Shown piece by piece: positions 23,836-33,084 of a stretch of 64,000 nucleotides of DNA. The translations under genes and the position numbers were made by a program. Every line of letters starts with the position of its first letter. Position 1 is the stretch's first letter. The notes under the pieces were generated by a model. It had not been told where the DNA came from and made no database searches. It saw only the letters and a list, made by a program, of their open reading frames with translations. The stretch covers positions 62,001-126,000 of the forward strand of contig CAJTMG010000002.1 in assembly GCA_910577405.1 (NCBI GenBank). Reading direction: 5' to 3'. The stretch is from an uncultured Oscillibacter sp. GTDB taxonomy: Bacteria; Bacillota; Clostridia; Oscillospirales; Oscillospiraceae.

Positions 23836-24084
23836 CTTCTGAAGCTGGAAGCAGGATGTTTCCTTTCCCTTATTTGCTTGATATTTATTCCGGTTTCTAC
23901 CTGAACTTGCACATAAATCGGGCCTTTTCCTTGGATAATATCGCGGTTTTGACTTGGACGGCCGCGAGAGCCTTCCTTCGCTTGAAAAAATTTTTTGCTT
24001 TTTTTTATTTTGGTTGCATTCCTGCGTGCAACTTTCTTTCCGTGGGAGTGAGTGTTTGTAGGTACTCTCGAAAGGATTGATGCA

Positions 24085-24543
24085 ATGCCTTTGAAAAAAT
24101 TTGACGATTCCTTTTGCTCCGCTTTCCTGCGCTCTATGGACCCTGAACGCGCTGCCCTTGATTCCGGCTGCCCTGGCGAGGGGTTCGCTAAGCTGGCTCA
24201 GAAACATATCTGCGCTCGTTTGGATAAAATGCGCGACGACGCTTCCTCACAGCTCCGCAGAGAGGACGTTGTCCGCAGATTGGCGCAGCTGGCCTTCGGG
24301 CGTGCAAACGATGTCGTGAAACTCGCACTCCATCCTCAGGATATCGACCCTATGTCCCTCGACCTCTCCGCTGTCTCCGAAATCCGTGTCTCGGACCGCG
24401 GCGGCGTCGAAATCAAACTCGTTGACCGCGTCCGTGCCCTTGATTCCCTTTGCAATCTCTTGGAAGCCAGCGCCGGTCAGGAGGCTCAGCAGCTTTATCA
24501 GGCCCTGAATTCCGCTGCCGCTGACCTCGATTGGGAGGCCTGA
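24085..24543 (+). CDS. Terminase small subunit-like protein
   Basis: 152 residues. It lies directly before the terminase large subunit. The pattern VSEIRVSDRGGVEIKLVDRV followed by ALDSLCNLL is typical of the C-terminal half of clostridial terminase small subunits, which recognise DNA and regulate the large subunit. The N-terminal helix-turn-helix usual in the family is hard to see. The ATG at 24085 with AAAGGA 8 bases upstream is preferred over 24052, which has no such site. The large subunit starts 2 bases after the stop. Confidence 0.65.
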   Translation: MPLKKFDDSFCSAFLRSMDPERAALDSGCPGEGFAKLAQKHICARLDKMRDDASSQLRREDVVRRLAQLAFGRANDVVKLALHPQDIDPMSLDLSAVSEIRVSDRGGVEIKLVDRVRALDSLCNLLEASAGQEAQQLYQALNSAAADLDWEA

Positions 24544-24544
24544 T

Positions 24545-25771
24545 ATGACCTTCTCCCCTAAACAAAAGCAGGTCCTTACTTGGTGGAACTCCAGCCGATT
24601 TGACGCCATTGTCTGTGACGGCTCCGTGCGCAGTGGGAAGACCTTTTCTATGGGACTGTCCTTCTTCCTCTGGGCTGAAAGAAATTTTAATGGCCGTCAG
24701 TTCGGTATCTGTGGGAAAACCATCGCCTCCCTTCGCAGAAACCTTTTGGCTGATTTGCTCCCTTACCTCGCTAAACTCGGTATGGCCGTCAGAGAACACA
24801 AAAACGAAAATGCGGTCATTGTGCGCTTTAACGGTCATACCAACTCGTTCCTCCTCTTCGGCGGCAGAGATGAGTCCAGCGCGGCGCTTATTCAGGGCAG
24901 TACCCTCGCGGGCGTCCTGCTGGATGAGGCCGCTTTGATGCCGCGCTCCTTCGTCGAACAGGCTATAGCCCGGTGCAGCGTCCAGGGAAGCCGCCTTTGG
25001 TTTAACTGTAATCCTGAAAATCAACAGCATTGGTTCTATCAGGAGTGGATCCTCAAGGCCAGAGAACGCCGCGCGCTGCATCTCCATTTCTCTATGGAAG
25101 ATAACCCTTCCTTGTCCCCAGAGGTCAGAGAACGCTATAAACGCTCTTATTCCGGTACCTTTTACCGCCGCTTCGTCCTCGGTGAGTGGTGCGCTGCCCA
25201 GGGCCTCGTTTACGATTTCTTTGACCCCGCTTCCAGTCCCGTTGACCCGCCGCCTGAACACCAGCTCTCCGCTTGGCGAATCTCTGTGGATTACGGTACC
25301 GTGAACCCCGCTTCCTTCGGACTCTGGGGTAAATTCGGACAGGCTTGGGTCCGGACGCGAGAATTCTACTACGATTCCAAAAAGTCCGGACGCCAGAAAA
25401 CCGATGAGGAATATGCCGACGATCTGCTCCGCCTGGCGGGAAATCGGAAAATCGAACGCGTTATCGTCGATCCTTCCGCCTCCAGCTTTATTGAGTCCCT
25501 TCGCAGACGCGGACTCTTCGTCGTGCGGGCCAATAACGACGTCGGTGACGGAATCCGTGTTACCGCTGAAATGCTCCGTAATCACAGACTCTTGATCGGT
25601 AAAGACTGCACGGACTTCCTGCGCGAAATCGACGGCTATTGCTGGGATGAACGCGGCGGCCGGGACGTGCCCAGAAAAGCCAATGACCACGCTATGGACG
25701 ATCTGCGCTATTTCGCTATGGACCTTGCCGGCGGCGATTGCTCGTCCTTTGCCGCCTGCGTTCGGAGGTGA
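24545..25771 (+). CDS. Phage terminase large subunit (PBSX family)
   Basis: 408 residues. Packaging ATPase with Walker A GSVRSGKT at 26-33 and Walker B VLLDEA at 125-130. The C-terminal RNase H-like nuclease has acidic residues at SVDYG (about 250), VIVDPSASS (about 315) and DHAMDDLRY (about 385). All key residues appear intact, so the packaging motor may still work. That argues against a headless R-type bacteriocin. Confidence 0.92.
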   Translation: MTFSPKQKQVLTWWNSSRFDAIVCDGSVRSGKTFSMGLSFFLWAERNFNGRQFGICGKTIASLRRNLLADLLPYLAKLGMAVREHKNENAVIVRFNGHTNSFLLFGGRDESSAALIQGSTLAGVLLDEAALMPRSFVEQAIARCSVQGSRLWFNCNPENQQHWFYQEWILKARERRALHLHFSMEDNPSLSPEVRERYKRSYSGTFYRRFVLGEWCAAQGLVYDFFDPASSPVDPPPEHQLSAWRISVDYGTVNPASFGLWGKFGQAWVRTREFYYDSKKSGRQKTDEEYADDLLRLAGNRKIERVIVDPSASSFIESLRRRGLFVVRANNDVGDGIRVTAEMLRNHRLLIGKDCTDFLREIDGYCWDERGGRDVPRKANDHAMDDLRYFAMDLAGGDCSSFAACVRR

Positions 25772-25811
25772 TTCGTGTTCTTTATTCTTGCTTGTAAAGG
25801 AGGTTTTTTGT

Positions 25812-26984
25812 TTGCTTCCATTTCTTAAATTCCGCGCCCGCAGGTCTGAACCCGTTCCAGCCGCGGACGTTCAAATCAGAGAGGGACAGAGACATCCCTT
25901 CGGTCTGCTCCGTGACTTTACTCCTTTGGGCGGCGGCGATGTTCGGCTTTATCGCGCTGTCCGGGAGGCCGTCCCTGTCGTCGACGCCGCGGTCTATAAG
26001 CTCGTCCGGCTCGCAGGGGGCCTCTCCGTCTGCTGTGAAAGCCCTCTGGCTCAGGACGCTTTGAGAGAGTTCCTGCGTACGGTCCCCGTTGGCAGAGGTC
26101 AGTTCGGTATCAACGCGTTCCTCGACTGTTACCTTGATTCCCTCCTTACCTGCGGACGCGCTGTGGGGGAAATCGTTCCGGCCGCGGAGGGTCTTGAAAT
26201 CGCTGCCCTCCTTTGCGGGGATGTGGAGAATATCGTCATCAAAGAGGGCGACCATCCGCTGAAGTTCTCTGTCTGCGCTTCCGATGGGCTGGGCGGGGGT
26301 ACCGTGCTCCCCAGACAGGACCTCATCCTCTTTACCCCCCTTAACCCCGAAAGCGCTAACCCTTACGGCGTCTCCTTCCTTCGCGGGCTTCCCTTCCTTG
26401 CCGATATCCTTATGAAAATTTATCATTCCGTCGGCGTTAACTGGGAACGCTGCGGCAACGTTCGCTTCGCCGTTACCTGCAAAAACGCTGACGGGTCCGC
26501 CGCGCAGAAGGGCAGAGTCCTTGCCGATGAGTGGGCCAGGGCAATGCGGGACGGCAGTGATGGCCGCGTCAGTGATTTCGTGGCCGTCGGAGACGTTGAT
26601 ATCAAAGTTATTGGCGGTGACGCGCCCGTCCTCGACAGCTCCGTCCCCGTGCGGCAAATCCTGGAGCAGATTATCGCAAAAACCGGTATCCCTCCTTTTA
26701 TGCTCGGACTTTCCTGGAGCGCTACCGAACGCATGAGTACCCAGCAGGCCGATTTGCTTACCACCGAAATTACCGCTCTCCGGCGCGCCCTTGCACCTGC
26801 TGTGGATCGTATTTGCAGTCTCTGGCTCCGAATGCACGGGTTCGCCTGCCCCTTCCAGGTCCTTTGGGATGATATCAATTTGCAGGACCAGGTCGAAGAG
26901 GCGCGGGCGGAACTCTTCCGTCAGCAGGCCAGAAAGCTTGCACTCGATAATGACGCCGTGGAACGCTCTGCCCTAAATTCCTGA
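25812..26984 (+). CDS. Phage portal protein
   Basis: 390 residues. SPP1/HK97-type portal pattern: NPESANPYGVSFLRGLPFL, the wing and stem region IYHSVGVNWERCGN, and MLGLSWSATERMSTQQADLL near residue 310. It would form the dodecameric channel at one capsid vertex. I place the start at TTG 25812, 8 bases after AAAGGAGG (25796-25803). The frame is open further upstream into the terminase gene, but that part is not portal-like. Confidence 0.85.
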   Translation: MLPFLKFRARRSEPVPAADVQIREGQRHPFGLLRDFTPLGGGDVRLYRAVREAVPVVDAAVYKLVRLAGGLSVCCESPLAQDALREFLRTVPVGRGQFGINAFLDCYLDSLLTCGRAVGEIVPAAEGLEIAALLCGDVENIVIKEGDHPLKFSVCASDGLGGGTVLPRQDLILFTPLNPESANPYGVSFLRGLPFLADILMKIYHSVGVNWERCGNVRFAVTCKNADGSAAQKGRVLADEWARAMRDGSDGRVSDFVAVGDVDIKVIGGDAPVLDSSVPVRQILEQIIAKTGIPPFMLGLSWSATERMSTQQADLLTTEITALRRALAPAVDRICSLWLRMHGFACPFQVLWDDINLQDQVEEARAELFRQQARKLALDNDAVERSALNS

Positions 26985-26999
26985 TGGAGGTTTTGTATC

Positions 27000-27845
27000 T
27001 TGAATTCCTTTGATAACAATGACCTTGCGCTGATTAACCAGCTCGCAAAATCCCAGCTCTCCGATGACCAAATCTACACCTTCTCCGTCCGGCTTTGCGA
27101 TAACGAAGTCGACCGGGATTTTGAGCGATTCCGGGGGGAGGACCTCGATGACCTCGGAAACCTGATGCTCGGAAAAGCCGGAATCTTTGACCACCAGTGG
27201 TCCGCAGAAAATCAGACTGCCCGGATCTATCGGACGGAGGTCGTCCGGGAACCGGCTGTGCTTACCGCCGCGGGTGACCCTTACTGCTGGCTGAAGGGCT
27301 GGGCTTATATGCTGCGCTCTGAGAAAAACGCGGACCTCATTCGTGAGATTGAGGCAGGTATCAAAAAAGAAGTCAGCGTCGGGTGCAGTATGGCCCGCAG
27401 CGTCTGCTCCATCTGCGGCGATGTGTCCGGCTGCTGTGAACACGTTAAGGGCCAGTCTTATCAGGGCCGGCTTTGCTTCCGGGAATTGCAGGGGCCGCTG
27501 GACGCTTACGAGTGGTCCTTCGTCGCCGTCCCCGCTCAGCGGAATGCCGGAATCCTTAAACGCTTCGGTCAATGCCGGGATTCCGATTTGCAGAAGCAGG
27601 CCCAGTTGGGAAGGTCCTTCCTTAATGAGCTTCGCCGGGATACCCTGCGCTTCGCTTTGCTGGCTGACGACGGCCTGGACGCGCCAGCTTTCGAAACCGC
27701 CCTCCGACAGCTCGACGGGGACGCTTTGATGGGACTGCGGGACGCCTTCCGGAAACGGGCCGCTTTGCGCTTCCCCGCTCATCCCCAATTGCCTCGCGGA
27801 AAAACCGACTCCCCCGCGGAAAATACCGACGCGTTCCGGGTCTGA
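27000..27845 (+). CDS. Putative phage prohead protease / capsid-morphogenesis protein
   Basis: 281 residues. Position (portal, this, capsid) and the core GIFDHQWSAENQTARIYRTE with KKEVSVGCSMARSVC fit the prohead-protease group; the His near residue 64 and the Ser of VGCS are candidate catalytic residues. A cysteine cluster (CSICG...CCEH) could bind zinc. A C-terminal basic tail may be the scaffold part. TTG start at 27000 after GGAGG. Confidence 0.6.
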   Translation: MNSFDNNDLALINQLAKSQLSDDQIYTFSVRLCDNEVDRDFERFRGEDLDDLGNLMLGKAGIFDHQWSAENQTARIYRTEVVREPAVLTAAGDPYCWLKGWAYMLRSEKNADLIREIEAGIKKEVSVGCSMARSVCSICGDVSGCCEHVKGQSYQGRLCFRELQGPLDAYEWSFVAVPAQRNAGILKRFGQCRDSDLQKQAQLGRSFLNELRRDTLRFALLADDGLDAPAFETALRQLDGDALMGLRDAFRKRAALRFPAHPQLPRGKTDSPAENTDAFRV

Positions 27846-27907
27846 TCCCTGCGGGCGGGCGGCGGGTGTTCCTTCTCTTTCATTTCTTTTTTAGGAGGTC
27901 TTTTTTC

Positions 27908-28246
27908 ATGAATTGCTCTTTTGATGGAATCGGTCAGTGGGCCGCTACCTTCCCGCGCGCCGGTGGTTCCGCAGGACAGGCCGTCAGCCTTAATGCCGAT
28001 GGCCAGGTCTGCGCTGCCTCCGATGGCGGGGATTTCATTGGCGTTGTCCTCTCCGTCGGGCGTGATGGTCAGGCTTGCTCCGTGGCCTTGGGCGGCGTCG
28101 TCTCCGTGCCTTGCTCCGGTCCCGCGCCGGTCCGGGGATGGGCTGCCCTTGCCGCTGATGGAAAGGGCGGCGTCAAATCTGCCGGCGAAGGCCGTTCGTT
28201 CCGGGTGCTGGACTGCGGCGATGACTTCATTACCTTTGTTCTTTAA
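27908..28246 (+). CDS. Small phage head protein (decoration-like)
   Basis: 112 residues, beta-rich, with repeated Gly-Val-Ser motifs such as IGVVLSVGRDGQACSVALGG. Proteins of this size immediately before the major capsid gene are often capsid-decorating or DUF2190-like. ATG at 27908 after TAGGAGG, preferred over 27866. Confidence 0.55.
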   Translation: MNCSFDGIGQWAATFPRAGGSAGQAVSLNADGQVCAASDGGDFIGVVLSVGRDGQACSVALGGVVSVPCSGPAPVRGWAALAADGKGGVKSAGEGRSFRVLDCGDDFITFVL

Positions 28247-28258
28247 GGAGGTTTGTTT

Positions 28259-29281
28259 ATGAGCTACCATTTTGAAAATATCCGTCTTGATAAGGGAATG
28301 TATGGACAGAGGGGCCGCTCCTTTGTCTCAATCCTGGAGGAGCTGGACCCCAGTGAAAATTACCGGGGGACCCCCATGGAGGGCTTGGACGCTTTCCAGA
28401 GACAGCTGAAGCGCTTCAATATCCATGTCAAGGGCGTTGGCTCGGATACCGTTGAATCCTTCTTCCATTCCTCCGATTCCGCGGTCCTCTTCCCGGAATT
28501 TATCTCCCGCGTCGTGCGCCAGGGCCTGGAGGAGGAAAGTATTATCCCCGCTGTTACCGCCGCCGTTACCTCCTTCGATGGCCTGGATTACCGTTCCATT
28601 GCTTCCAGCCCCTCCGAGGATGAGAAAACCTTGCGGCGCGTCGAGGAGGGCGCGGAAATCCCTCAGACGATCCTCAAAACTCAGGAAAATCTGGTCCGTC
28701 TCCATAAACGCGGCAGAATGCTCGTCGCTTCCTATGAGGCCGTCCGGTTCCAGAGACTGGACCTCTTCTCCGTTACCCTTAGGCAGATCGGCGCTTATAT
28801 CGGCAGAATGCAGCTCCAGGACGCGGTGCAGGTGCTTCGGAACGGCGACGGCAACAATAACCCTGCCCAGGTCTTCCAGATCAAGGACCTTTCCTCCAGC
28901 CCCGCACTCTCCTATGAGGCCTTGCTGGAATTCTGGAACCGCTTCGACCCTTATACCATGAATACCCTGCTGGTCAGCCCCGATATGATGCTCGCAATGC
29001 TGAAATTGCCCGAGTTCCAGAACCCTTTGACCGGCCTGAACTTCCAGGGTACCGGAACCTTGGCCTCCCCCTTGGGCGCGACCTTGCTCCGTTCCTCTGC
29101 CGTGCCTGCCGGGACCATCATCGGACTGGATAAAAATTATGCGCTGGAACAGGTCTGCGCCGGGGACGTGTCTGTGGAGTACGATAAGCTTATTGACCGT
29201 CAGCTCGAACGCGCCGCCATTACCTCTATCTCCGGTTTCGCTAAGCTCTTCGCCGGCGCTTCCAAGGTCCTGTCCGCCTGA
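28259..29281 (+). CDS. Major capsid protein
   Basis: 340 residues, the right size and place for the HK97-fold capsid of PBSX-like phages. DSAVLFPEFISRVVRQGLEE and RGRMLVASYEAVRFQRLDLF are typical of the family, with a long N-terminal helix region and a C-terminal dimer-loop segment. ATG at 28259, 8 bases after AAGGAGG. Confidence 0.8.
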   Translation: MSYHFENIRLDKGMYGQRGRSFVSILEELDPSENYRGTPMEGLDAFQRQLKRFNIHVKGVGSDTVESFFHSSDSAVLFPEFISRVVRQGLEEESIIPAVTAAVTSFDGLDYRSIASSPSEDEKTLRRVEEGAEIPQTILKTQENLVRLHKRGRMLVASYEAVRFQRLDLFSVTLRQIGAYIGRMQLQDAVQVLRNGDGNNNPAQVFQIKDLSSSPALSYEALLEFWNRFDPYTMNTLLVSPDMMLAMLKLPEFQNPLTGLNFQGTGTLASPLGATLLRSSAVPAGTIIGLDKNYALEQVCAGDVSVEYDKLIDRQLERAAITSISGFAKLFAGASKVLSA

Positions 29282-29352
29282 ATCCTTACTTACCTATCTG
29301 CTTCCGCCGCGCTGTCTTTCCTGATGGCGCGGCGGGGAAAGGAGCGTTTACC

Positions 29353-29703
29353 TTGCGGGATGATATCTTTTCCCTCGCTTTGACCCTCTCCGGCGCTGGA
29401 GAACAGGAACAGAATATTTTGAAACTGCTTTGCTCCAGCGCGGAAGACTATTGGACAGAACGGCTTCGCGTGCCTGTCGAACGCTGTCCACAGTCCTTTG
29501 CCTGCGCCGCAGCGTTCCTGGCCGCCGCCGCTTTCTCTGAACTGCGCTGTGACGGCGTGGACTCCTTCTCCGCCGGCGATGTCTCCGTCTCCCTCCGCAA
29601 TGCGCCTGGCCACGCGGGGGACGGACTCCGGCGCGCCGCTGAAAACCTGATGGAACCCTTTGCCAGGCCTGATGGCGTTTGGCTGAAAGGAGTTTCGGCA
29701 TGA
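29353..29703 (+). CDS. Head-tail connector (gp6-like)
   Basis: 116 residues, mainly helical (SAEDYWTERLRVPVERCPQSFACAAAFLAAAAF). In size and place it fits the gp6/YqbG head-tail connector family that sits below the portal. TTG start at 29353 with AAAGGAG upstream. Confidence 0.65.
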   Translation: MRDDIFSLALTLSGAGEQEQNILKLLCSSAEDYWTERLRVPVERCPQSFACAAAFLAAAAFSELRCDGVDSFSAGDVSVSLRNAPGHAGDGLRRAAENLMEPFARPDGVWLKGVSA

Positions 29704-30020
29704 ATCATATCTGGTTCGATATCTTGCGGCGCTTCGGTCAGCCGGTCCGCTTGCGCCGGGATGGACTTTGGTCTGATTCCTCCGCCTTTTTACAGCCGCT
29801 GAGGGATCGGCGAGAGGCTTTGCCGGGCTGCGTGTCTGAATTGGGATGGACCGATGCAAGACGCTGGCTTTACCTGGGCAGAGACGTGCTCCGGGAGGAC
29901 GCTGTGCTGGAATGGAATGGCCTGCGGTTTCGCGCCGTCAGCGGAAGAGCCGTCTTCTTCGGAAAGGATCTTTGCTACTGGCGCGCTGTCCTTGAGCCGG
30001 AACGGGAGGCGTTGGCTTGA
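29700..30020 (+). CDS. Head completion / neck protein
   Basis: 106 residues. Small beta protein (WLYLGRDVLREDAVLEWNGLRFRAVSG) between connector and tail-terminator positions, so most likely a head-tail joining protein; assignment is by synteny. ATG at 29700 overlaps the stop of the preceding gene. Confidence 0.5.
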   Translation: MNHIWFDILRRFGQPVRLRRDGLWSDSSAFLQPLRDRREALPGCVSELGWTDARRWLYLGRDVLREDAVLEWNGLRFRAVSGRAVFFGKDLCYWRAVLEPEREALA

Positions 30021-30505
30021 ACGAGTTCCTGCAAATCCGTCAGGCGGTTATGGACGCGCTGAAAAACGCCGGGATCTCCGTCCTCCCCTCTTTCCCGGAT
30101 AGAATGGCTGGGCGCCCCTGCTCCCCTGTCGTCTCGGTGGGCGTGGGGGCATTGGAGGGGAAATGCCTGGGCTTCTGCGATTACCTGGGAGAAGCCGTCT
30201 CGGAGGATGGCCGGGTCCTTGAACGCTACGGGAAACGCTTGGACGGCCTGGTCTCCGTGGACGTGTGGGCCGAACGCGCTGCCGATTGCGACCGCGCCGC
30301 CGAATTGACCGGGGGCGTCCTGCTCTCCGGTCTGCCTGACGGTATCCGACCTGGGGAGCTTCGCTGGGAGAGCCTCGCCTGGGATAAAAACGCCGGCGCT
30401 TTCCTTCGTAAGGGGGCCTTGGTCTGCTCCGCCCTCTTTGTCGCGGATTCCTCCGGCGATGAGAGCCTTTTCCTTGACTTTATTCTGAAAGGAGTTTTAT
30501 CTTGA
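30017..30505 (+). CDS. Tail terminator / neck protein
   Basis: 162 residues. The start MNEFLQIRQAVMDALKNAGI and central VSVDVWAERAADCDRAAELT resemble tail-terminator proteins that cap the tube. Assigned partly by place, just before the sheath. TTG start at 30017 overlapping the previous gene. Confidence 0.5.
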   Translation: MNEFLQIRQAVMDALKNAGISVLPSFPDRMAGRPCSPVVSVGVGALEGKCLGFCDYLGEAVSEDGRVLERYGKRLDGLVSVDVWAERAADCDRAAELTGGVLLSGLPDGIRPGELRWESLAWDKNAGAFLRKGALVCSALFVADSSGDESLFLDFILKGVLS

Positions 30506-31554
30506 GTAATTTGATTCATGAAAGACCCGGTGTCTATTCCGTCTACGATACCTCCGCGGTCGTCTCCGGAGGGAACGCTGTGAAAAAAATCGGCGTCGCT
30601 GCCCGGGCGGCTTCCGGAGAGCTGAACAGCCCGGTGACCGTTACCGGGTTTGCCGCCGGCGTGTCTGTCTTCGGCGAGGGCGGAATGTCTGACCTCCTGC
30701 GGCTCCTCTTTGCCAACGGCGCAGGGGTCGTGTCCGCTGTGCGGGTCGGGGACGAGGGGACGCTGGAGGATTACCAGTCCGCTTTCCACGCGCTGGAAAT
30801 GATTGACGCTCAGATCGTTGTCTGCGATTCCTCTGACCCTGCCGTGCATCAGGCCCTGCGGTCTATGGTCGTGGACGCTTCCGCTGCCCGGAAGGAACGC
30901 ATTGCCGTCGTGGGCGGGAGCGGTGATTCCGTGCAGCAGCTTACCGAACGGGCTTCCGCGCTGAACTGTGAACGGATGGTCCTGGTGGGCCCCGACGTCC
31001 TCGACGCTTCCGGGAAAAACGTTTCCGGCGTCTTCGCGGCTGCGGCTGTCGCGGGTTTGATCGCAGGGCAGAAGGACCCCGCTTTGCCGCTGAATGGCGC
31101 TGAAATCAAGGGGCTTTCCGGTGTGGCCGCCGATTACTCCGATAACGATGTCGATCTGCTGGTCCGGGGCGGCGTTACCCCTCTGGAATGCTCCGGCAGC
31201 GTCGTTTCTCCTGTCAGGGGAATTACAACCCGGTCTGTCTCCGGCGGCGTCCCGGATTCCGCTTGGAGAGAATTGACTTCCATCCTGATTGTGGACGATA
31301 TCATTCCCTCGGTCCGGAACGCGCTTCGCACGAAGTTCACCCGGAGTAAAAATACACCCCGGGGCCGCGCCGCAATCCGCTCTCAGGTCATTGTGGAGCT
31401 GGAGAAAAAACTGGCCGCGGAAATTATCGACGGTTATGACCAGGTCTCCGTCTCCCCGTCTCCCGATGACCCCGCTGTCTGCCTCGTTGAATTCGCTTTC
31501 TCCGTCGCTCATGGCCTGAACCAGATTTACCTTTCCGTCCATATCACCGTTTGA
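30502..31554 (+). CDS. Phage tail sheath protein
   Basis: 350 residues, XkdK-like. The N-terminal ERPGVYSVYD and the C-terminal segment VRNALRTKFTRSKNTPRG with DGYDQVSVSPSP show the sheath fold. Its presence means the tail is contractile. It is shorter than many sheaths. TTG start at 30502 after GAAAGGAG. Confidence 0.85.
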   Translation: MSNLIHERPGVYSVYDTSAVVSGGNAVKKIGVAARAASGELNSPVTVTGFAAGVSVFGEGGMSDLLRLLFANGAGVVSAVRVGDEGTLEDYQSAFHALEMIDAQIVVCDSSDPAVHQALRSMVVDASAARKERIAVVGGSGDSVQQLTERASALNCERMVLVGPDVLDASGKNVSGVFAAAAVAGLIAGQKDPALPLNGAEIKGLSGVAADYSDNDVDLLVRGGVTPLECSGSVVSPVRGITTRSVSGGVPDSAWRELTSILIVDDIIPSVRNALRTKFTRSKNTPRGRAAIRSQVIVELEKKLAAEIIDGYDQVSVSPSPDDPAVCLVEFAFSVAHGLNQIYLSVHITV

Positions 31555-31575
31555 TTCTGAAGGAGGTTTTTTCCT

Positions 31576-31959
31576 ATGACCGGTTTTCCTACCAGCGCGG
31601 ATATCTATCTCGAAATGGACGGGCGGAAGGTCGCCGTCGTCCAGAGTTACTCCGCACGCGCTGAAAAGTCCTCCAAAAGCGTGGAGGCCTTCGGCGAGAG
31701 TGAGCCTGTGGCCGCTATCGAAGGACAGAAAAAATATACCGTTGAACTTACCCGCCTTTATGCCACCGACAGCGCCGTTTCCGATGGCATCAATTTCTAT
31801 GACCTCGCCGATTTCTCCCTCGTGATCTGTAAACCTGACCGGCGCGTGATCTACAGCGGCTGTCAGTGGAGCGTCCTTCAGGAAGAGGGCCAGCTGAACG
31901 CAATGGTCGCTGAACATATTACCCTTGTGGCCTCCAAACGGATCGAAACCGCTGTATGA
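31576..31959 (+). CDS. Phage tail tube protein
   Basis: 127 residues, XkdM-like; begins with TSADIYLEMDGRKVAVVQSYSA and carries VEAFGESEPVAAIEGQKKYT. It forms the inner tube within the sheath. ATG at 31576 after AAGGAGG. Confidence 0.82.
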   Translation: MTGFPTSADIYLEMDGRKVAVVQSYSARAEKSSKSVEAFGESEPVAAIEGQKKYTVELTRLYATDSAVSDGINFYDLADFSLVICKPDRRVIYSGCQWSVLQEEGQLNAMVAEHITLVASKRIETAV

Positions 31960-32264
31960 GAAACGTTGATGAGCTGAAAACCCTTCCCGCTGCACGTATC
32001 CTGGAGCTTTGGCGTGATTCCAGAGAGATTGACCCCCTGGAACGCGCGCTCCTTTGCAATGCCAGAATTCTTGCTCAGTGCTGCTTCTTCGAGGGCCAGG
32101 CCGTCTATGCCGATGAATCGGAAGTCCTTCATGACCTCTCCGGACGCCAGATGGAAGCCCTCCTCCTGAAACTTGCGGACGGCGGCGGCAGCCTTCCACC
32201 TCAGCCCTTCGTTAATCCCGCTTTCGATCTGGACCGCTTCCGGACCCTGGGGGTGGACCGCTGA
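31956..32264 (+). CDS. Tail assembly chaperone-like protein
   Basis: 102 residues, in the position of XkdN between tube and tape measure. Mostly helical, no clear motif. In most phages the chaperone is followed by the tape-measure gene; here it is not. ATG overlaps the tube stop. Confidence 0.45.
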   Translation: MRNVDELKTLPAARILELWRDSREIDPLERALLCNARILAQCCFFEGQAVYADESEVLHDLSGRQMEALLLKLADGGGSLPPQPFVNPAFDLDRFRTLGVDR

Positions 32265-32905
32265 TGGATTTCCTTTGTCTTGAGCTCCTCCGCCAGAAAC
32301 GCGCCCTTGCTGGATTGCTGCTGGGCGGACAGTCTGCGGTCCCTGATGAAACCAGAGTCTCGGATTCGCTGGATTTCAATGAACCGTCTGTATATGACCT
32401 TCGGGACGGCCCGCTGCCTGCTTCTCTCCTTCCTGTCGATGCCTTCGGCTTGGCTGACGCGGTGAATCCTTTGGAATCGCAGGCCTTTGCTGTGAGTTCT
32501 GACGGCTTGGCATATTTTGGGGCGGCTCCGAGTGAGAACGTGGCCCTTCGGCATAAATTGACGCGCTCCTTGGCGGCATCTCTCCCTTTTCCCCATGTGC
32601 CTCCAGCGCTGGCTCGCTCTCTTGAAAGACCTTCGGGAAATGTTCCCTTAGGAGAAATTGAAGGCTTGCCCGATTCCGGCGGAACTGCGGCTTCCGACAG
32701 CAGCACGGGATTCAAGGCGGCGGTCCCCGCTGAATGGCAGAATGCCGGCGGCGGTCCTATGGCGGCTTCTGTGGCCGGGGCTTCCGTTGGCGGCTTTCGG
32801 GGTACAGGCTTCGTTGGGGCGTCTGCCGGGTACGATGCGGCCCGGACGGTGTCGCTTGCCTTCCAGAGAGACGCCCGGCGTTATGATGGCGGATTCCTCT
32901 CTTGA
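32264..32905 (+). CDS. Unknown protein at the tape-measure position
   Basis: 213 residues. It starts with a possible chaperone-like helix (MDFLCLELLRQKRALAGLLLGG), then becomes Ala/Ser/Gly/Pro-rich with no coiled coil or membrane segment. I see no similarity to tape-measure proteins, which normally have several hundred to thousands of residues. It may be a vestigial or replaced tape measure, or the second chaperone. The ATG overlaps the preceding stop. A 41-bp tandem repeat follows immediately. Confidence 0.5.
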   Translation: MDFLCLELLRQKRALAGLLLGGQSAVPDETRVSDSLDFNEPSVYDLRDGPLPASLLPVDAFGLADAVNPLESQAFAVSSDGLAYFGAAPSENVALRHKLTRSLAASLPFPHVPPALARSLERPSGNVPLGEIEGLPDSGGTAASDSSTGFKAAVPAEWQNAGGGPMAASVAGASVGGFRGTGFVGASAGYDAARTVSLAFQRDARRYDGGFLS

Positions 32906-32907
32906 TT

Positions 32908-33069
32908 GAAACTGGCCGGTTTGGGCGGGACGGTGGGTTGATTCCATAGAAACTGGCTGACCGGGCGGGATGGTGGGTTTGATTTCTTGGAAACTGGCTG
33001 GTTTGGGTGGGATGGTGGGTTTTTATATATCGGAAATCGGGCGGGTTGGCGGGTTGACATATTTTATCG
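32908..33069 (+). repeat. 41-bp tandem repeat inside the phage cluster (3-4 copies)
   Basis: GAAACTGGC at 32908, 32949 and 32990 begins copies of 41, 41 and 43 bp, with the shared core GGGCGGGATGGTGGGTT. A degenerate fourth copy begins at 33033. It occupies the only sizeable gap in the cluster, just where a tape-measure gene would be expected. Confidence 0.85.
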
Positions 33070-33084
33070 GAAAGAGGTGGCTTT

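Noticed and set aside
30226..32199. 657-residue minus-strand frame across sheath and tube genes
   Set aside because: Shadow frame over genes with clear phage homology and ribosome-binding sites on the plus strand.
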